From positions 155,281,187 to 155,345,186 of the forward strand of contig JAUPFV010000001.1 of NCBI GenBank assembly GCA_036936605.1: DNA of 64,000 nucleotides, written 5' to 3'. The stretch comes from Limnanthes douglasii subsp. nivea (lineage: Eukaryota > Streptophyta > Magnoliopsida > Brassicales > Limnanthaceae). The notes below the pieces were generated by a model. It worked only from the letters and a program-made list of their open reading frames with translations. It was not told the DNA's origin and made no database searches. Position numbers and translations under genes: made by a program. Positions 10,960-22,870 of the stretch are shown one piece after another; the stretch's first letter is position 1, and each line of letters starts with the position of its first letter.

Positions 10960-11390
10960 AAACAATTCGCATCCTATCTTGCGATTTGTGTATACCTACA
11001 TCAAGCAATTCGCATCCTGTCCTGATACTTGTTTGTAAAAAAGGTCCTCATATTTGTTTCGAAATACAATACTCTAATAAGTTCTAGATAGTTCGCATCC
11101 TAGCATGCGAAACGTAAAAGCAACTAAAAAATTACTGATATTTGTTTGAAAATGCAATACTTTGGAGTCCTACACAGTTCGCATCATAACATGCGAACTG
11201 TGTAGAAAATTAACTAAAAAGTCCTGATATTTGTTTGAACATACAGTACTCTAGAGTTTCACATAGTTCGCATCCTAACATGCGAAACGTATGTACTTCG
11301 CACAATTCGCAGCATATTTCTAAGCAAACTTTGAAATACAACAATTCGCATCTTTCTCATCGAATACATCAAACAATTCGCATCTTGAGT
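10960..11390. repeat. TTCGCA repeat cluster 4, upstream of the transposase
   Basis: About nine motifs lie 5' of the transposase gene. Four are full palindromes (near 10966, 11091, 11178 and 11266). Units of about 87 bases with CCTGATATTTGTTTG between palindromes recur three times. This is where the transposase promoter would be expected. Confidence 0.7.
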
Positions 11391-11940
11391 GGAAGGCCTG
11401 GACAACTAAAACTCGTAATCTACACATGAAATAAAAAACTAAAGCACTACAAAATTAGTATATAACATCAGAAAACAAGGACATAAGTATATAACGAACA
11501 ATATTAACAAAACAATAACACATCACTGTAACAAAAAAAAATAGAGAAAAGCTCGAAATCAGGCTGTAGAGTCTAAAAACAATAAAATATAACCTATTCC
11601 AACTGATAAAACCAAGAAAATAACTTCGAAATCAGTAGTTAATTGATCAAACCTGGGACCAGAAACACGATTACTTACAAAATAACAGATTCATGTACGT
11701 AGAAACGCGATCAGTTCCTGTACGTAGCAAACAGTGGTTAGATAGGTTTTACACCACAAAACTACATAAATAAACAGTGGTTAGATAGGTCTAACACTCC
11801 GATCACCGGAAAATGTGATTTCAACCGGTCTTTGTGGTGGTTCGTAGGGTTAGGTGGTTAGAGCGGCTAACAAATTCTAATCTTCAAAAAGCTAGAAAAA
11901 ATAGAAAGAAAACAGAAAATTATGTTTATATAGTGGATTA
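11391..11940. other. MULE 1 subterminal non-coding region
   Basis: No coding frame or RNA gene is visible. The sequence is A-rich and leads into the terminal repeat. Confidence 0.4.
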
Positions 11941-12082
11941 AGGGTAGTTAGGGTATTAAAATAATTTTAGGTTGTAAGTGACAATAAGGTAGTTGAGTTG
12001 GGTATTAAGTAACAATTGATCAAACCTTGGGTAGTAAGTGACAATTGAATAGTTGAGTGGGTACTTTAGATGCAATTTCCCC
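11941..12082. repeat. Right terminal region of MULE 1
   Basis: Two imperfect copies of a GTAGTAAGTGACAAT...GTTGAGT unit (about 11972 and 12021) are followed by the end sequence, which reads GGGGAAATTGCATCTAAAG inwards on the minus strand. This start is typical of plant MULE terminal inverted repeats. The left partner is not in the window. Confidence 0.6.
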
Positions 12083-15000
12083 TAAAAATATAGGCTTCCA
12101 AAATAGTTTATCTAATATAAGTAACAAATATTTGGATAATGTGGAATACAGATTTCAAACTGCATATCATCTCTAATCACATTCAGTTCTTACATGTCAA
12201 GGTTAGTAACTTAAAACTGGATAAAATTTTCTTGGTTACCATTGTATATGTTAAGTGCTTAAGGGTACAAATGATGGAGATATGTAATAACTTAAGGGCT
12301 TTGACTAACAATGATAAATAGTGGATTATAATGGGATACTTCAATGTCATCTTTGTTGCTCATGAACAATTTTCTTGTTTATCCTTATGCTTGAGAAGCT
12401 TAGAAGAATTCAACAATGTTATAGAGGATTGTGTAGGGCTGTCAAACGGATATTTCAGATATGTATCTGCCTATATCTAAATCTGAATCCAAAATCCAAA
12501 ATCACTATCCGATTCTGAATTCGAATCCGATTTTTTTTAAATAATATCTGAATATGTATCCGAATCCGAATATCTGAATTTCTACTAAATTTTTAACTAT
12601 TTGCACTATTGGTTAGGCTACTTTTATAGGCACCTTAGTAGAAATTCATATTCTCATTTTAGATATGGGATAAGACTACGAAAAATATACTTATTTTGAA
12701 AATCCACCATCTCTTTTATAGAAAGTTTGGTAGCAATTATTTTCCACATTTTAGATGTAGGATAAAAGTAATAATACTAAAAAGGATATACTTGTTAAGA
12801 GAATCCACCATGTGTTTTATAAACAGCTTGGTAGCAACTCTTTTTCCAACTTTAGATGTGGGATAAGATACATTTTTTAAAGAAGTAACCCTTCATATTT
12901 ATGACAAACTTTGTTAGTAATTTGTTTTGCTTTTTACATTGTGCGATAGATAAAAAACCATGCTTAAATATAAAAATGTATATATATATTTATTTATAAA
13001 ATTTTGGATATCGGATGTTTGGAATACAGATATGACTATATCCATATCCTCTATTTTCGGATACGAATATTATCCGTTTTCTTTCGAATACAGATATTAT
13101 CTGTTTTATTCGAATTTGATATCGAATATTTCGGTCGGATATCAGATTTTTTGGATTTTTTTGACAACCCTAGGGTTGTGGTTTAGAGATGCGGGTTTTT
13201 TTGGAACAAAATACATTTGGTCTAACAAGATAAAATGTAAGAGTTTAGATAGGGTCTTAATCAATAATACATGAACTGATTACTTTCATGAAACAAAAGT
13301 TAGACACATGGCTAGAACTTGCTCATATCATACTATTATTTACATCACTTATAAAGAGAGTAACATGAACATAAATATATTATTTGAATTCTAAAATATG
13401 TGGATAAACCACACGAATTTTATCAAGATTGTAGAACAAAAGTGGATGATAGATATGGAAGGTCAGCTAATATTTTATTTCTAGAAAAAATTGAAAAGAT
13501 TAAAAGAGACACTAAAAAGATGGAACTAGGAGTATTTCGGGAACATATTTGATTCAGTTCTTCAAACTGAAGAAGAACATAGAGGATAAAATTAACTTGG
13601 CTAAGGTCAGGTTGTTTACCTTCAGTATCTAAAAAGAGAAGAGATTTAATGGTAGAACAAATATAATACAATTTGGATCATAGATGAATATAGAAACATA
13701 TCCTTATACCATAGCTATGTTTAAAAAAAAGGATAATGAATCAAATATTAGGTGTAAAAGATGGAATTAACTGGATCCATGATCATACTTTATTGGGGAA
13801 TTCAGCAAAATCACATTTTAAGGTTATTCTTACTAGCCAGATGAATCAAAACATGGATGAAGATCTTCAAGAATCTTATTCCTAAACTTATTGTGGAGGA
13901 AGAAAATAAAATTCTAATGGAGTTTCTCGATGAAAATGAGATTCATAAGGTGATCAAAGACCTAAATTCATCAAGTGCACGTGGAATTGATGCACTCAAC
14001 CACTTGTTTCATCAAACTTGCTGGAACATCATAAATACAGATGTTTGTGCAGAAATTAATGATTTCTTCAATGAACAGATTGTTCTTCAAGGTATTACTA
14101 CGACTACTATATGTTTTCTCCCTAAGGTAATTAGTCATCAAACCTAGAATGAGTACATGCCAATTAGTCTATGCACACTATTGAATATAATAACTTCTTA
14201 AATTATAAACAATAGGTTATCTCTGGTTCTCCCTAAAATTATCTCGAATGGACAAGGTGTATTTGTGAATGAAAGGAACATTTATGATAATATTCAGATG
14301 GTTAAGGAACTTTCTCAAGATCTTAAGAGGATAGTAAAGGATAGTAAAGATTTAAATATCAAAGACGACATGTCTAAGAATTAGTTTGAATGTCTCATAA
14401 GTTTATCTTGAAGATAATGGAATATTTTGGTTTTAATAGGAGTTTCGTTGACATAATTCACAACACAATTACTCAATTTTTCTACTTTATAATAGTGAAT
14501 GGTGAGGCTAGAGGATACTTTAAAGCTTCTAATGAAATCAGGCAAGGAGATCCTATATCCCCTAGCCTTTTTATCATTGATGAGTATTTGATAAAGGGTA
14601 TGAAAAGTCTGTTTGAATTAAAGAAAGGATTGATTTTCAAAGATGAACTATGGTGATACCATGTTTAACTTTTGTAGACGACTTTCTTATTTTTATAATA
14701 GAGAAGCTAACAATGTTGAGACTTTATGAGACTTTTTAAAACATTATCAAAACGTTTCAAGACAAAACTAAAGTGATCATAAAACTAAAGTGACTGTTTT
14801 TTTCACAGTTAGAAGCTAGTATGATAGGTATTCACTCAGGTTTCCAGACGAACCACTTACCAATTTCATATATTAGGATTAATATAAAAACTAACTATAA
14901 AGTTACCAACTATGATCAAATAATTACTAAGACAATGAGTAGAATCATGTATTGGGAAGGTAAGCATCTTTTGTTTGATGGCATGGTAATTTTGATTCAG

Positions 15001-15600
15001 TTTGTGCTCATGGAACTTCCTATCTACTGGTTCCAGAGCTGCTTGATTCCTAAGATTGTTGTAGCAATACTTGAAAACTATGCAACAAATAATTATGGGG
15101 ATCTAACCAGGACTCTAATAAGATTCATTGGAGTAACTGGAACAACCTATGTATAGTATATGAAGATGATGGTCTGAAAATAAGAAAATTTTAAGATCTC
15201 CAATACATTTTCTCCGACAAACTATGATATAGATTGGGAGAGTAAAAAACTATTTGTGCAAGGTATATGTTTGAAGTATATTGTAATGATAAACATCCCC
15301 TTCAAAACTAACTATCAAAAGTAGCATTCAACTACTTAAAAATATTGGTCAAGATAAGAGAAAAAATTGAAGAATTGGTGTATTTGAAAATAGCTAAGGG
15401 AGAGGTAGATTCTGGTTATATAAGTGGATCAGCATTTTACCTCTTATAAAGTCATCTAATAATAAGGATAATAGTTGGTATGTTAAGGAAAATGTAAATA
15501 CATACTGGAACAGAAAAGGTTGGATGTCAGATAAGCTTAGTTACGTTGTATTTCCTTCTGATACAAGGAGAATTCAAAATCAGAAGATAAGATTATGAAG
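12083..15600 (+). pseudogene. LINE A (plant L1), ORF2 endonuclease and reverse transcriptase part
   Basis: ORF2 is entered in mid endonuclease at the MULE border (GFQNSLSNISNKYL, TIVYVKC, IMGYFNVI). It continues after the hAT insertion as GLWFRDAGFFG...IWSN...SLDRVLIN, the conserved C-terminal endonuclease segment. The reverse transcriptase follows: SARGIDALNHLFHQTCW, EIRQGDPISPSLFI (about 14555) and TFVDDFLIF (about 14675), where the catalytic pair DD is kept. Many stops and frameshifts break it. The frame stops near 15600, before the zf-RVT and RNase H parts, which seem to follow at 21640-22870. Confidence 0.8.
12434..13172. mobile_element. Non-autonomous hAT element, 739 bp
   Basis: It begins TAGGGCTGTCAAA and ends TTTGACAACCCTA, terminal repeats matching at 12 of 13 bases. 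The flanks GGATTGTG (12426-12433) and GGGTTGTG (13173-13180) agree at 7 of 8 bases, the 8-bp duplication expected for hAT. Both ends also carry the GGATATC/TCCGAATA-rich subterminal repeats usual for these elements. It carries no transposase; ORFs inside it are spurious. It splits the endonuclease of LINE A. Confidence 0.9.
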
Positions 15601-15627
15601 TTTTAAATTTGGATACACGAGAGGACT

Positions 15628-17115
15628 ATGCTCCAAGAAAATCAAAATTCTAGTACTCTGAGTTCTTCTTCATCAATCCGTGTTGATCTTCGATTCTCTC
15701 CTAAAATTGTGATTAACTATTTTTTGAGCTCCCGATGAAGAAATATGAAATCTCTTCACCTAATCCAGTTCTCTTCTCAACATTTCCTGAAGTCGCCTTT
15801 GTGAATGAAACAGAATTTCCCATGTTACAATGCATAATTGATCATCAAAGTGACCAAATTCTATCCAAAACTTAAAACCTTATTCATTCAAAATCAGGAA
15901 ACATTAAAAATATAATAAGCAATCCAAATTTTGAGAATTCAACACACAAGAAGGCAACCAATCTAAGTTACAATATAGTGTTTCCTAATAAACCAACAAA
16001 GTCTTATGCAGATCTACTTAACCAAAAAGATAAGAATTCGACAATGAAAATATTTCATTTATTCGTAAAACATACCACACATTAATCAATTTTAATCCTA
16101 AAGACAAAGAAAGACTACAAGGATTATCAAAGCACACTATCATTGGGAAATTCGCCATTGGAAAACCCAGTATGGATTTTGTTAAGGCATTCCTGAATTT
16201 TTTAGATTTTTGGGTAAATACAACATCACTTAGTGTTATTTCAGGAACCTATCTATAGAATTTGATCTTTTAGAAGACTTGAGAAGAATTTGGCGCAAGA
16301 ATGTATGGTATGTGGGTAATGAAACTATAAGAATCTTGAAATGGATCCCTTTCTTTAACCTTAATCAAGAAAGTTATATCACACCTATACGTTTAACAAA
16401 AGCACAATAAAAGAAATTTATAAGGCAATTGGCTCTCCTATAAGCATTTGGGTGCCCTTTAATAACAGGGCAAGACACAACTGCTGTAGGTTTTGAGTTG
16501 AACTAGATATTTCTAAACCTCTACCCAAGAAACTATGGATTGTTTATATTGAAAAGATATGATTTATGGACCTTAGCCTGAGTATTGCAGCAACTATAAA
16601 TACCTTGGCCATTCTGAAAATATTTTAAAAGAGTTCTTCCTTCTCAAAAGGATCCATTATTTCTTGCAATAAATAAATCCTACACCCGAAGAGTAAAGTC
16701 TTTTATAGTTAAAAACCAAGAAGAAATTATGTTAAACAATATATTAGATTCAATAAGAAAAATTGAAACTAGAGAAGTTGAAAACCACCTGAAATCTAAA
16801 CCTGGTGCTTTGATTATGGTAGAACCTGTTTATGATACTCCAAAAGATATTACCTCTTCTAGTAGTGATCTTTAATTATTACCTATTGGTATTAGTAATG
16901 CTGAAGTCATTGAAGATTTCCATGCTATTGATATGGGATCCTTGCTTACACTTGATAATCCGGAAGGCTCCTATCAAGACCCCTTATACCCAACCAAAGA
17001 AACTACAGGTAGGCTCCATTTCTCCCCAGGTACTAGGACAAAATATGTTGAAAAGGAAATCACAAAAGAGTATAAGATAGTTGAAAACATGAAATCTAAT
17101 AATCTTAAAGGATGA
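15628..17115 (+). pseudogene. LINE B ORF1 (DUF4283-type gag-like protein), broken
   Basis: The start MLQENQNSSTLSSSS is followed, near 16100, by KERLQGLSKHTIIGKFAIG, which matches the DUF4283 domain of plant L1 ORF1. Further on, LRRIWRKNVWYVGNETIRILKWIPFF matches the 'v..w.l.l..W.p.f' part of that domain (about 16280). Several stops interrupt it. The final open piece (16933-17115) is of low complexity and ends 71 bases before ORF2. ORF1 proteins bind LINE RNA. Confidence 0.65.
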
Positions 17116-17186
17116 AATACCAACGGTCTGATATCTTCCAAATTATTGCAACATAAAGGAGCTACAAAACCCTCTAAATCATCTAA

Positions 17187-20100
17187 ATGACCATTTCAAT
17201 ACTTAATTGGAATTTTAGAGGGATGAGTAACAAAGAGATAATAAATATATTAAAAGCTCTTAAAAGGTCCAAAAAATCAAATTTTATGACCCTTTAAGAA
17301 CCTATGATCAACCAATCCAACCTTGTGTTTATTTCAAAGAAACTTGGGTTTCAGTGTTTTACATGCAATGTAAGTAACAAAGTTTGGGTGATGTAGAAGA
17401 AAAAATATACAATTGATATCTTAGCAAAAGAAGATCTGATTATTCACCTAAATGTCAGGCATCATACAATGGATAAAAAATTTAAAGTCACGGTGGTTTA
17501 TGCCAAATGAAAAAGAGATCTGAGAATCTCTTTATGGGATAATCTAAGTCACGGTGGTTTATGCCAAATGAAAAAGAGATCTGAGAATCTCTTTATGGGA
17601 TAATCTTAGGCCTATTGAAGATGGTTCTAAAGAGAGGCTCATTCTCGCGGACTTTAATACTATCCCTAATACGAATGAGCAGCTTCATTGTACAATAACT
17701 TGTCTTAAAAGTATTGATGACTTTAACAATGTCATCTTAGATTGCAACCTAAATGATGCAGGGTTTTCTGGTCCCAAATTCACCTGGACCAATGGGAAGA
17801 AATAGAATTGGCTTGAATGTGTATTATATAACACCACTTGGCTCAACTACTTTGACAATACAAAGGTTATTCACCTTTACATAACCTGTTCTAACCACTC
17901 ACTTATCAGTATCTTTATCTCATCTAACCTGGGGAAGATGAAATCCTCCTTTAAGTTTCTTAATATATGGTTTATGCGCAAAGACTTCTACAAAATGGTT
18001 GAGGAAAGCTGGTCTGTTGAATCTTCAGATCTTTTGGTTAAAACTCGGAAGGCTTAAATTTGATTTAAAGACTTGGAAAAAAGATGTGTTTGGGAATGTT
18101 TTTTACTCTATTAAGTAGGTGGAAGAAGAGATTAAATTTAGAGAAACTAATTTTCAAACCTCCAAATCTAAAGAAGACAAAAAACTACTTGATTCGGTTA
18201 AAGAAAATCACTCACTTCTTATAGCTAGGAAGGAAGCCTATTTACGACTGAAAAATCACTCGACATGGTCAAAGTGACATAATTACTGCCTTCTTCCAAA
18301 GATTTATTAAAAATAGGAACAAAAGGAATAAAATCAGTAGGATTTGGAATGGAACTTGTACATTAGAACATTAAACCTCTATTGGAAATTCTGCAATAGA
18401 CTACATCAAGAATCTGCTATATGATCTCTTTAATCTTACATATTATAATGATCTTCTTGATTATATCCCTAACATGATCAATGATGAAGACAATGAAATG
18501 TTAATGACTATTTATACTAAATCATAAATATATAATATTATTAAAATTCTTAAGTCCAAATGTGTTGCATGTCCTGATGGATTTAATGGAAAGTTCTATG
18601 AGTTATGCTGGCCTATTATCTCAAAATATCTATGTGAATTTGTTGGGGATATATTAAGGATATTCATATTCTTAATAGAGTTGATGCATCACTTATCTGC
18701 CTAATTCCCAAAGTTCATTCACCAAACACGTGGAAGGACTTCAGGTCAATCAACCTTACTAATATGTTCAATAGAATCATATCTAAGGTAATAAACTATA
18801 GACTTGCTACTATCTTACCTAAACTAATATCAGAAGGACTGAATTTGTGGAGGTAAGGAGGATCCAAGAAAATGTTCTGATTGCGCAAGAACTTTGCTGT
18901 GACTTAAACCTAAAGACTAAAGGCAGCAATTTTCTTTTAAAAGTTGATATGGAAAACGCCTTTGACAGGCTTGATTACAACTTCCTCCTAAAGGTTTTGG
19001 CTTCTTTTGGTTTTGACTCAAGATTCTTAAACTAATAGAAAATAGTATAAATAATGTCTTTTTCTATTTTTGTGAATGGGGAGATGAATGGTTTCTTTAG
19101 ATCTTATAAGGGTCTAAGACAAGGAGACCCCTTGCCTCCAAGTCTTTTTATCTTTCCAGAAGAATATCTTATTGGGGGTCTAAAAAACATAGCACGAAAT
19201 CATAAAACTACAAGATATAAGAATAGAGGGAGATACTGCATACCTTTTTTAGCCTTTGCAGACAATCTCCTTATATTCTGCAATGGATCCAACTCCTCCA
19301 TTCTTCAAATTAATAGTTTCTTATCTCTCTATCAAGAAAAGTCTAGTCATCTTATCAACAAGAATAAATCTAAACTCATTGTTCTAACCAAAATATTACC
19401 TAAAGAATTCATAGTCTGGAAAGGATTTTGGAATGCAATCATAACCCCTTCCCCTTCAATACCTAGGCATCATAATCAACACCAACAACATAGTTAACAA
19501 CTATGATGAATTAGTATTCAAGATTAGAAATAAAATTTCAGAACGGGATTGTAGTATTCTGTCTTTTGGTGGCAGGCTCACATTGATTCAATCTATATTA
19601 TCATCATTTTTTATCTACATCATCTAGAATTCAGTAATTCCTAAAACTGTTTTTCAAAAGATTGAAACTCTCTTCAATAAGTTTCTTTGGGGTTCTAAAT
19701 AAATTGTAAAACTTATGCAGAATGAGGGTTAAATGTCAGGAAAATCGAAGATTTTCAAGAGACTTTCTCCTATAAATTATGGATAAATTCATAGAAAAGA
19801 AGATTTTATGGGCTAAGATGACGTTCTCTATCTACTGCAACAAATATCATCCTATTACTGCTCCTAAACCTATTAGAAGCTCCAAGGTTTGGATCGGGAT
19901 ATGGAAAATAAGGGATATAACTGAGAAAATTATTATTAGAAAATTAAGATATGGAAGAATGGATTTCTAGATTGATAATTGGTGCTCTCATCGACCATTT
20001 ATCACTTTCAATGAAATAGATGACAAAACATGGGTTGAAGGTATTGAAGTTAGAGAATTTTGGAAGGATGAATACTGGAACATGAAAAAACTTAAATAAA

Positions 20101-21150
20101 ATGTTACTACTATAGAAATCATTAACATTCAGAAAGTTTCTATCAACACCAATCCTAATACTATTATATGGATTTTATCCTTAGATGGCTTCTTCAACAC
20201 AAAAAGAACCTGGAATTCAATAAGAGCTAAAAGTAATACATCTAACATCTTCAAGAAGACCTGAAACTCAATTACTCCAAAGAAATACTCTTTCCTGCTT
20301 TGGAGAACTCTATACAGCTAGCTGCCTATTGACTATGTCCTCCAAAAAAAATCCAGTTAGCTTCAAAGTGTCAGCATTGTGACAATACTTAAATAATCAA
20401 TCACATGTTTATTCAATGTCAAAATGCTTGGTTTGTTGGGAACTAATTTTCCTTCATTTTCAACATCTTTATTATATTCACTCACTTGGTAAGGTCTTGT
20501 TATTGGTCTACGAATAAATCAAATCATATCATGCCAATCATATCTCATATTATAGCTTAGGTCATCTTTATAGAAGGAATAAAAGAAAGTACATTGATCA
20601 GATCATTAAATCTAAAGTAATGATAGATTATGTAATTCATAATCTTACTGGTCTTGATGGTGAAACTATACTTAAAATAATCTATTGGGGAAATGACAGC
20701 AAGATTGCCCCTTTGTTAGGCTGCATAAATCATCTAAACAAGCCTAGGATTTCTTTATCTCTCAAAATGGATAAATCTGAAAGCTAACATGCATAAATTA
20801 AACACTGTCGAAGGTTTTAATAACACTGGAGAGTCTAGTGAAGGTGATTTAGTCAGGGATAGTAATGGAAATATCATATTAGGTTATGGTAGACTTTATG
20901 GTAAGAGTCTACCTATAGCTGAGTGTAGAGCAGTGCTAGATGGACTTATTCTGTGTAACACAATGGGTATTTCAAATCTAGATATCGAAACTATTCAAGT
21001 ATCCTCACTGAAATGATACTTCGTGGGAGATCTCATTGGTTCCTAAATCATATAATCTCCTATTATAGAAAGGTTATATCTTCTTCAATGACTTTTATTC
21101 ATATTTTTTGGGAACAAAATGAGGAGGCGGACTGGATTGCTAAAAAACTC
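17187..21150 (+). pseudogene. LINE B ORF2 (endonuclease, reverse transcriptase, RNase H), broken
   Basis: The start MTISILNWNFRGMSN is the hallmark opening of the plant L1 endonuclease (WNCRG). GFSGPKFTWTNGKK lies near 17765. The reverse transcriptase follows: CPDGFNGKFYELCWP (18570), KVDMENAFDRLDY (18940), GLRQGDPLPPSLFI (19110) and FLAFADNLLIF (19250), where the second catalytic Asp has become Asn. GGRLTLIQS (19570) belongs to the same protein. RNase H covers about 20780-21150 (GDLVRDSNGNIILGYGR ... AECRAVLDGL). A 61-bp tandem duplication at 17485-17606 shifts the frame, and stops are frequent. Confidence 0.82.
17485..17606. repeat. 61-bp tandem duplication in LINE B ORF2
   Basis: Two almost identical 61-base copies starting AAGTCACGGTGGTTTATGCC follow each other, differing at the last bases. 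The length is not a multiple of three, so the duplication breaks the endonuclease frame. The near identity means it arose long after the general decay of the LINE. Confidence 0.9.
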
Positions 21151-21639
21151 TAAAACCTACATAAAACATGGATTTTAATCAAGCTCAATCTCGCAACTAC
21201 CTCAGAGAAATGACTTTTCTCCAAGGATTGCTACGTAAGGACCGGTGCTTCTACTTAATCAACCAAGCCAATTGATATTTTCAAATCAAGGTATTACACA
21301 TACATGTTTCTCATTACATAAGAATTCTCCTAGTATTCTCTTGAAGCTCTATCTTCTGGTTAATTGGGAAAATGGTAAGCATTTCAACTTCAATCAAAAA
21401 TCCCAATTTAGTTTTTGTAAGGCGTTTAAGACAGATTAGTGATTCTTATGTCTTTGATATATGTCTGAATTTTCAATCAGGGGCGATTCATTTTAATTTG
21501 ACGCGTGTCTTCTTCTATATCGTAAATTTCCTTCCAAGATGATCTTGGTCTCAACTTGGGCTAAATTTAATCTTGGGATTTAGACTAGACCTTCCCCTGT
21601 AGTTTCCCAATAAGTGAAATAAAAATAAGGCCAAAGTTG

Positions 21640-22870
21640 ATGGAAAAAATGAGAATTAAAAATTACTACATCAAAGAGAATAAGGAGGATGAAATTAAAT
21701 GGTTGATCTCTAACACTAATGGATTTAGTACTAAATAGCCTGAAATATTCTGAGAATTAAAGGCAATAAGTCCAACTTATTCAAATAAAATTGGAATAAC
21801 ATTACTCCAAGAATATGCTTCATATTATTATGGAGGGTAATTAATAACTGAATTTCCATAAACTCTATAATACAAAAGAGAAACCTAACCCCAGTATCCA
21901 AATGTCTATTTTGTGAGGAGTCCAAATAAGTTAAACACTTGTTTGTATTTTGCAAGCTAGCTTCAGATGTATGGTCATACTTTTCTAAATTATTCAACAT
22001 CACCCTGGAAAGGCATATGACTATAACATATGTTATCAGATGTTGGTTTTGGTATGTTAATAACAATGTTTACTTAAGAACTATAATACCTCTTATGTTA
22101 TATTGGGCTATATGGATGGCAAAGAACCAAGCTAAATATGATGGTTACATGACTAGATATGATCATTTCATCAGTTGTATCAAACATATATTGAATGAAT
22201 TGAAAAATGTTGGAATACTCAAAATAAAACACTAGACAAAAGATTATAAGTCTGTTATGGATCTATAATGTTTCAATCACTTAGAGAAAGGTAAACTACA
22301 TAGTCTTCTAAACTAGATACCTCATATCAAAAACATATTTAAGCTCAATATTGATGGTTCATGTGGAAACAATGGAGAATACAGTGGAGGGGTCCTAATA
22401 AAGAATCATAAATATGAATTTATTGCTAGTTTTGGCAGATAGTATGGTAAGTTATCTCCTATACTAGTATATGGAAGGGTTCTTCTTGATGGATTGCTAA
22501 TGTTTAAGAACCTAAATATTAGTAACATATAGATATAATATGACTCACTGGTCTTGATTGATATTCTAAGTAACAATAGAGCTTCATGGTACCTTGATCA
22601 TTCTCCTAAGGTGGTGCAAAAAACTAATATCATTAAACATATCTATCATCCATATTTATAGAGATCAAAACAAGATAGCAGACTGAATTGTCAAATGGAC
22701 TAGGAAATACAAAATTAAATTAGATTTCAATCATGAACAAGTCTCTGACCAACTAAGGGTTATTATCATTCTTGAAAGCATAGAGCTTGGATACATCAGG
22801 ATATGAGAATATCTTCAAACTTATGCAAGCATATTTAATTAAATAAAATTTTGATTTGTACAAAAAATTT
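21640..22870 (+). pseudogene. LINE 3' part (zinc finger and RNase H), probably end of LINE A
   Basis: The zf-RVT motif KCLFCEESK...KHLFVFCKLASDVW (about 21900-21980) is followed by the usual linker with WAIWMAKNQAKYDG and an RNase H domain, KLNIDGSCGNNGEYSGGVLI (about 22350) to about 22720. Catalytic Asp of NIDGS is kept. The piece starts exactly in the part of ORF2 where LINE A breaks off at 15600, so it is best read as the continuation of LINE A after LINE B inserted. The join is inferred from domain order only. Confidence 0.65.

Larger units (their letters stand above)
5561..12082. mobile_element. Mutator-like element (MULE 1) with Ulp1-like gene, right part
   Basis: The element holds a minus-strand SWIM-type Mutator transposase (8344-10790), a plus-strand Ulp1-like protease remnant and a small acidic ORF, separated by arrays of TTCGCA palindromes. 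The combination of MURA and Ulp1 is known from Ulp1-carrying (Kaonashi-type) plant MULEs. The right end is the GGGGAAATTGCATC terminus read on the minus strand, ending at 12082. LINE A coding sequence resumes straight after it. The left end is beyond the window, separated by Tat copy 1, so the expected 9-bp duplication (right side 12083-12091) cannot be tested. Confidence 0.8.
15600..21640 (+). mobile_element. LINE B (plant L1), nearly full length, decayed
   Basis: A gag-like ORF1 (from 15628), an ORF2 with endonuclease, reverse transcriptase, zinc-knuckle and RNase H domains, and a 3' untranslated part occur in order and on one strand. Both ORFs carry stops and frameshifts. It seems to sit inside LINE A, because the missing 3' part of LINE A resumes after it. 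I could not identify the exact borders or a target duplication by eye. Confidence 0.7.

Noticed and set aside
9389..11390. TTCGCA repeats as a CRISPR-like array
   Set aside because: The units are irregularly spaced palindromes inside a plant transposon; there are no spacers of constant length and no cas genes.
12960..13274. ORFs at the right end of the hAT element
   Set aside because: They read through subterminal repeats of the hAT and into the LINE; no transposase motif.
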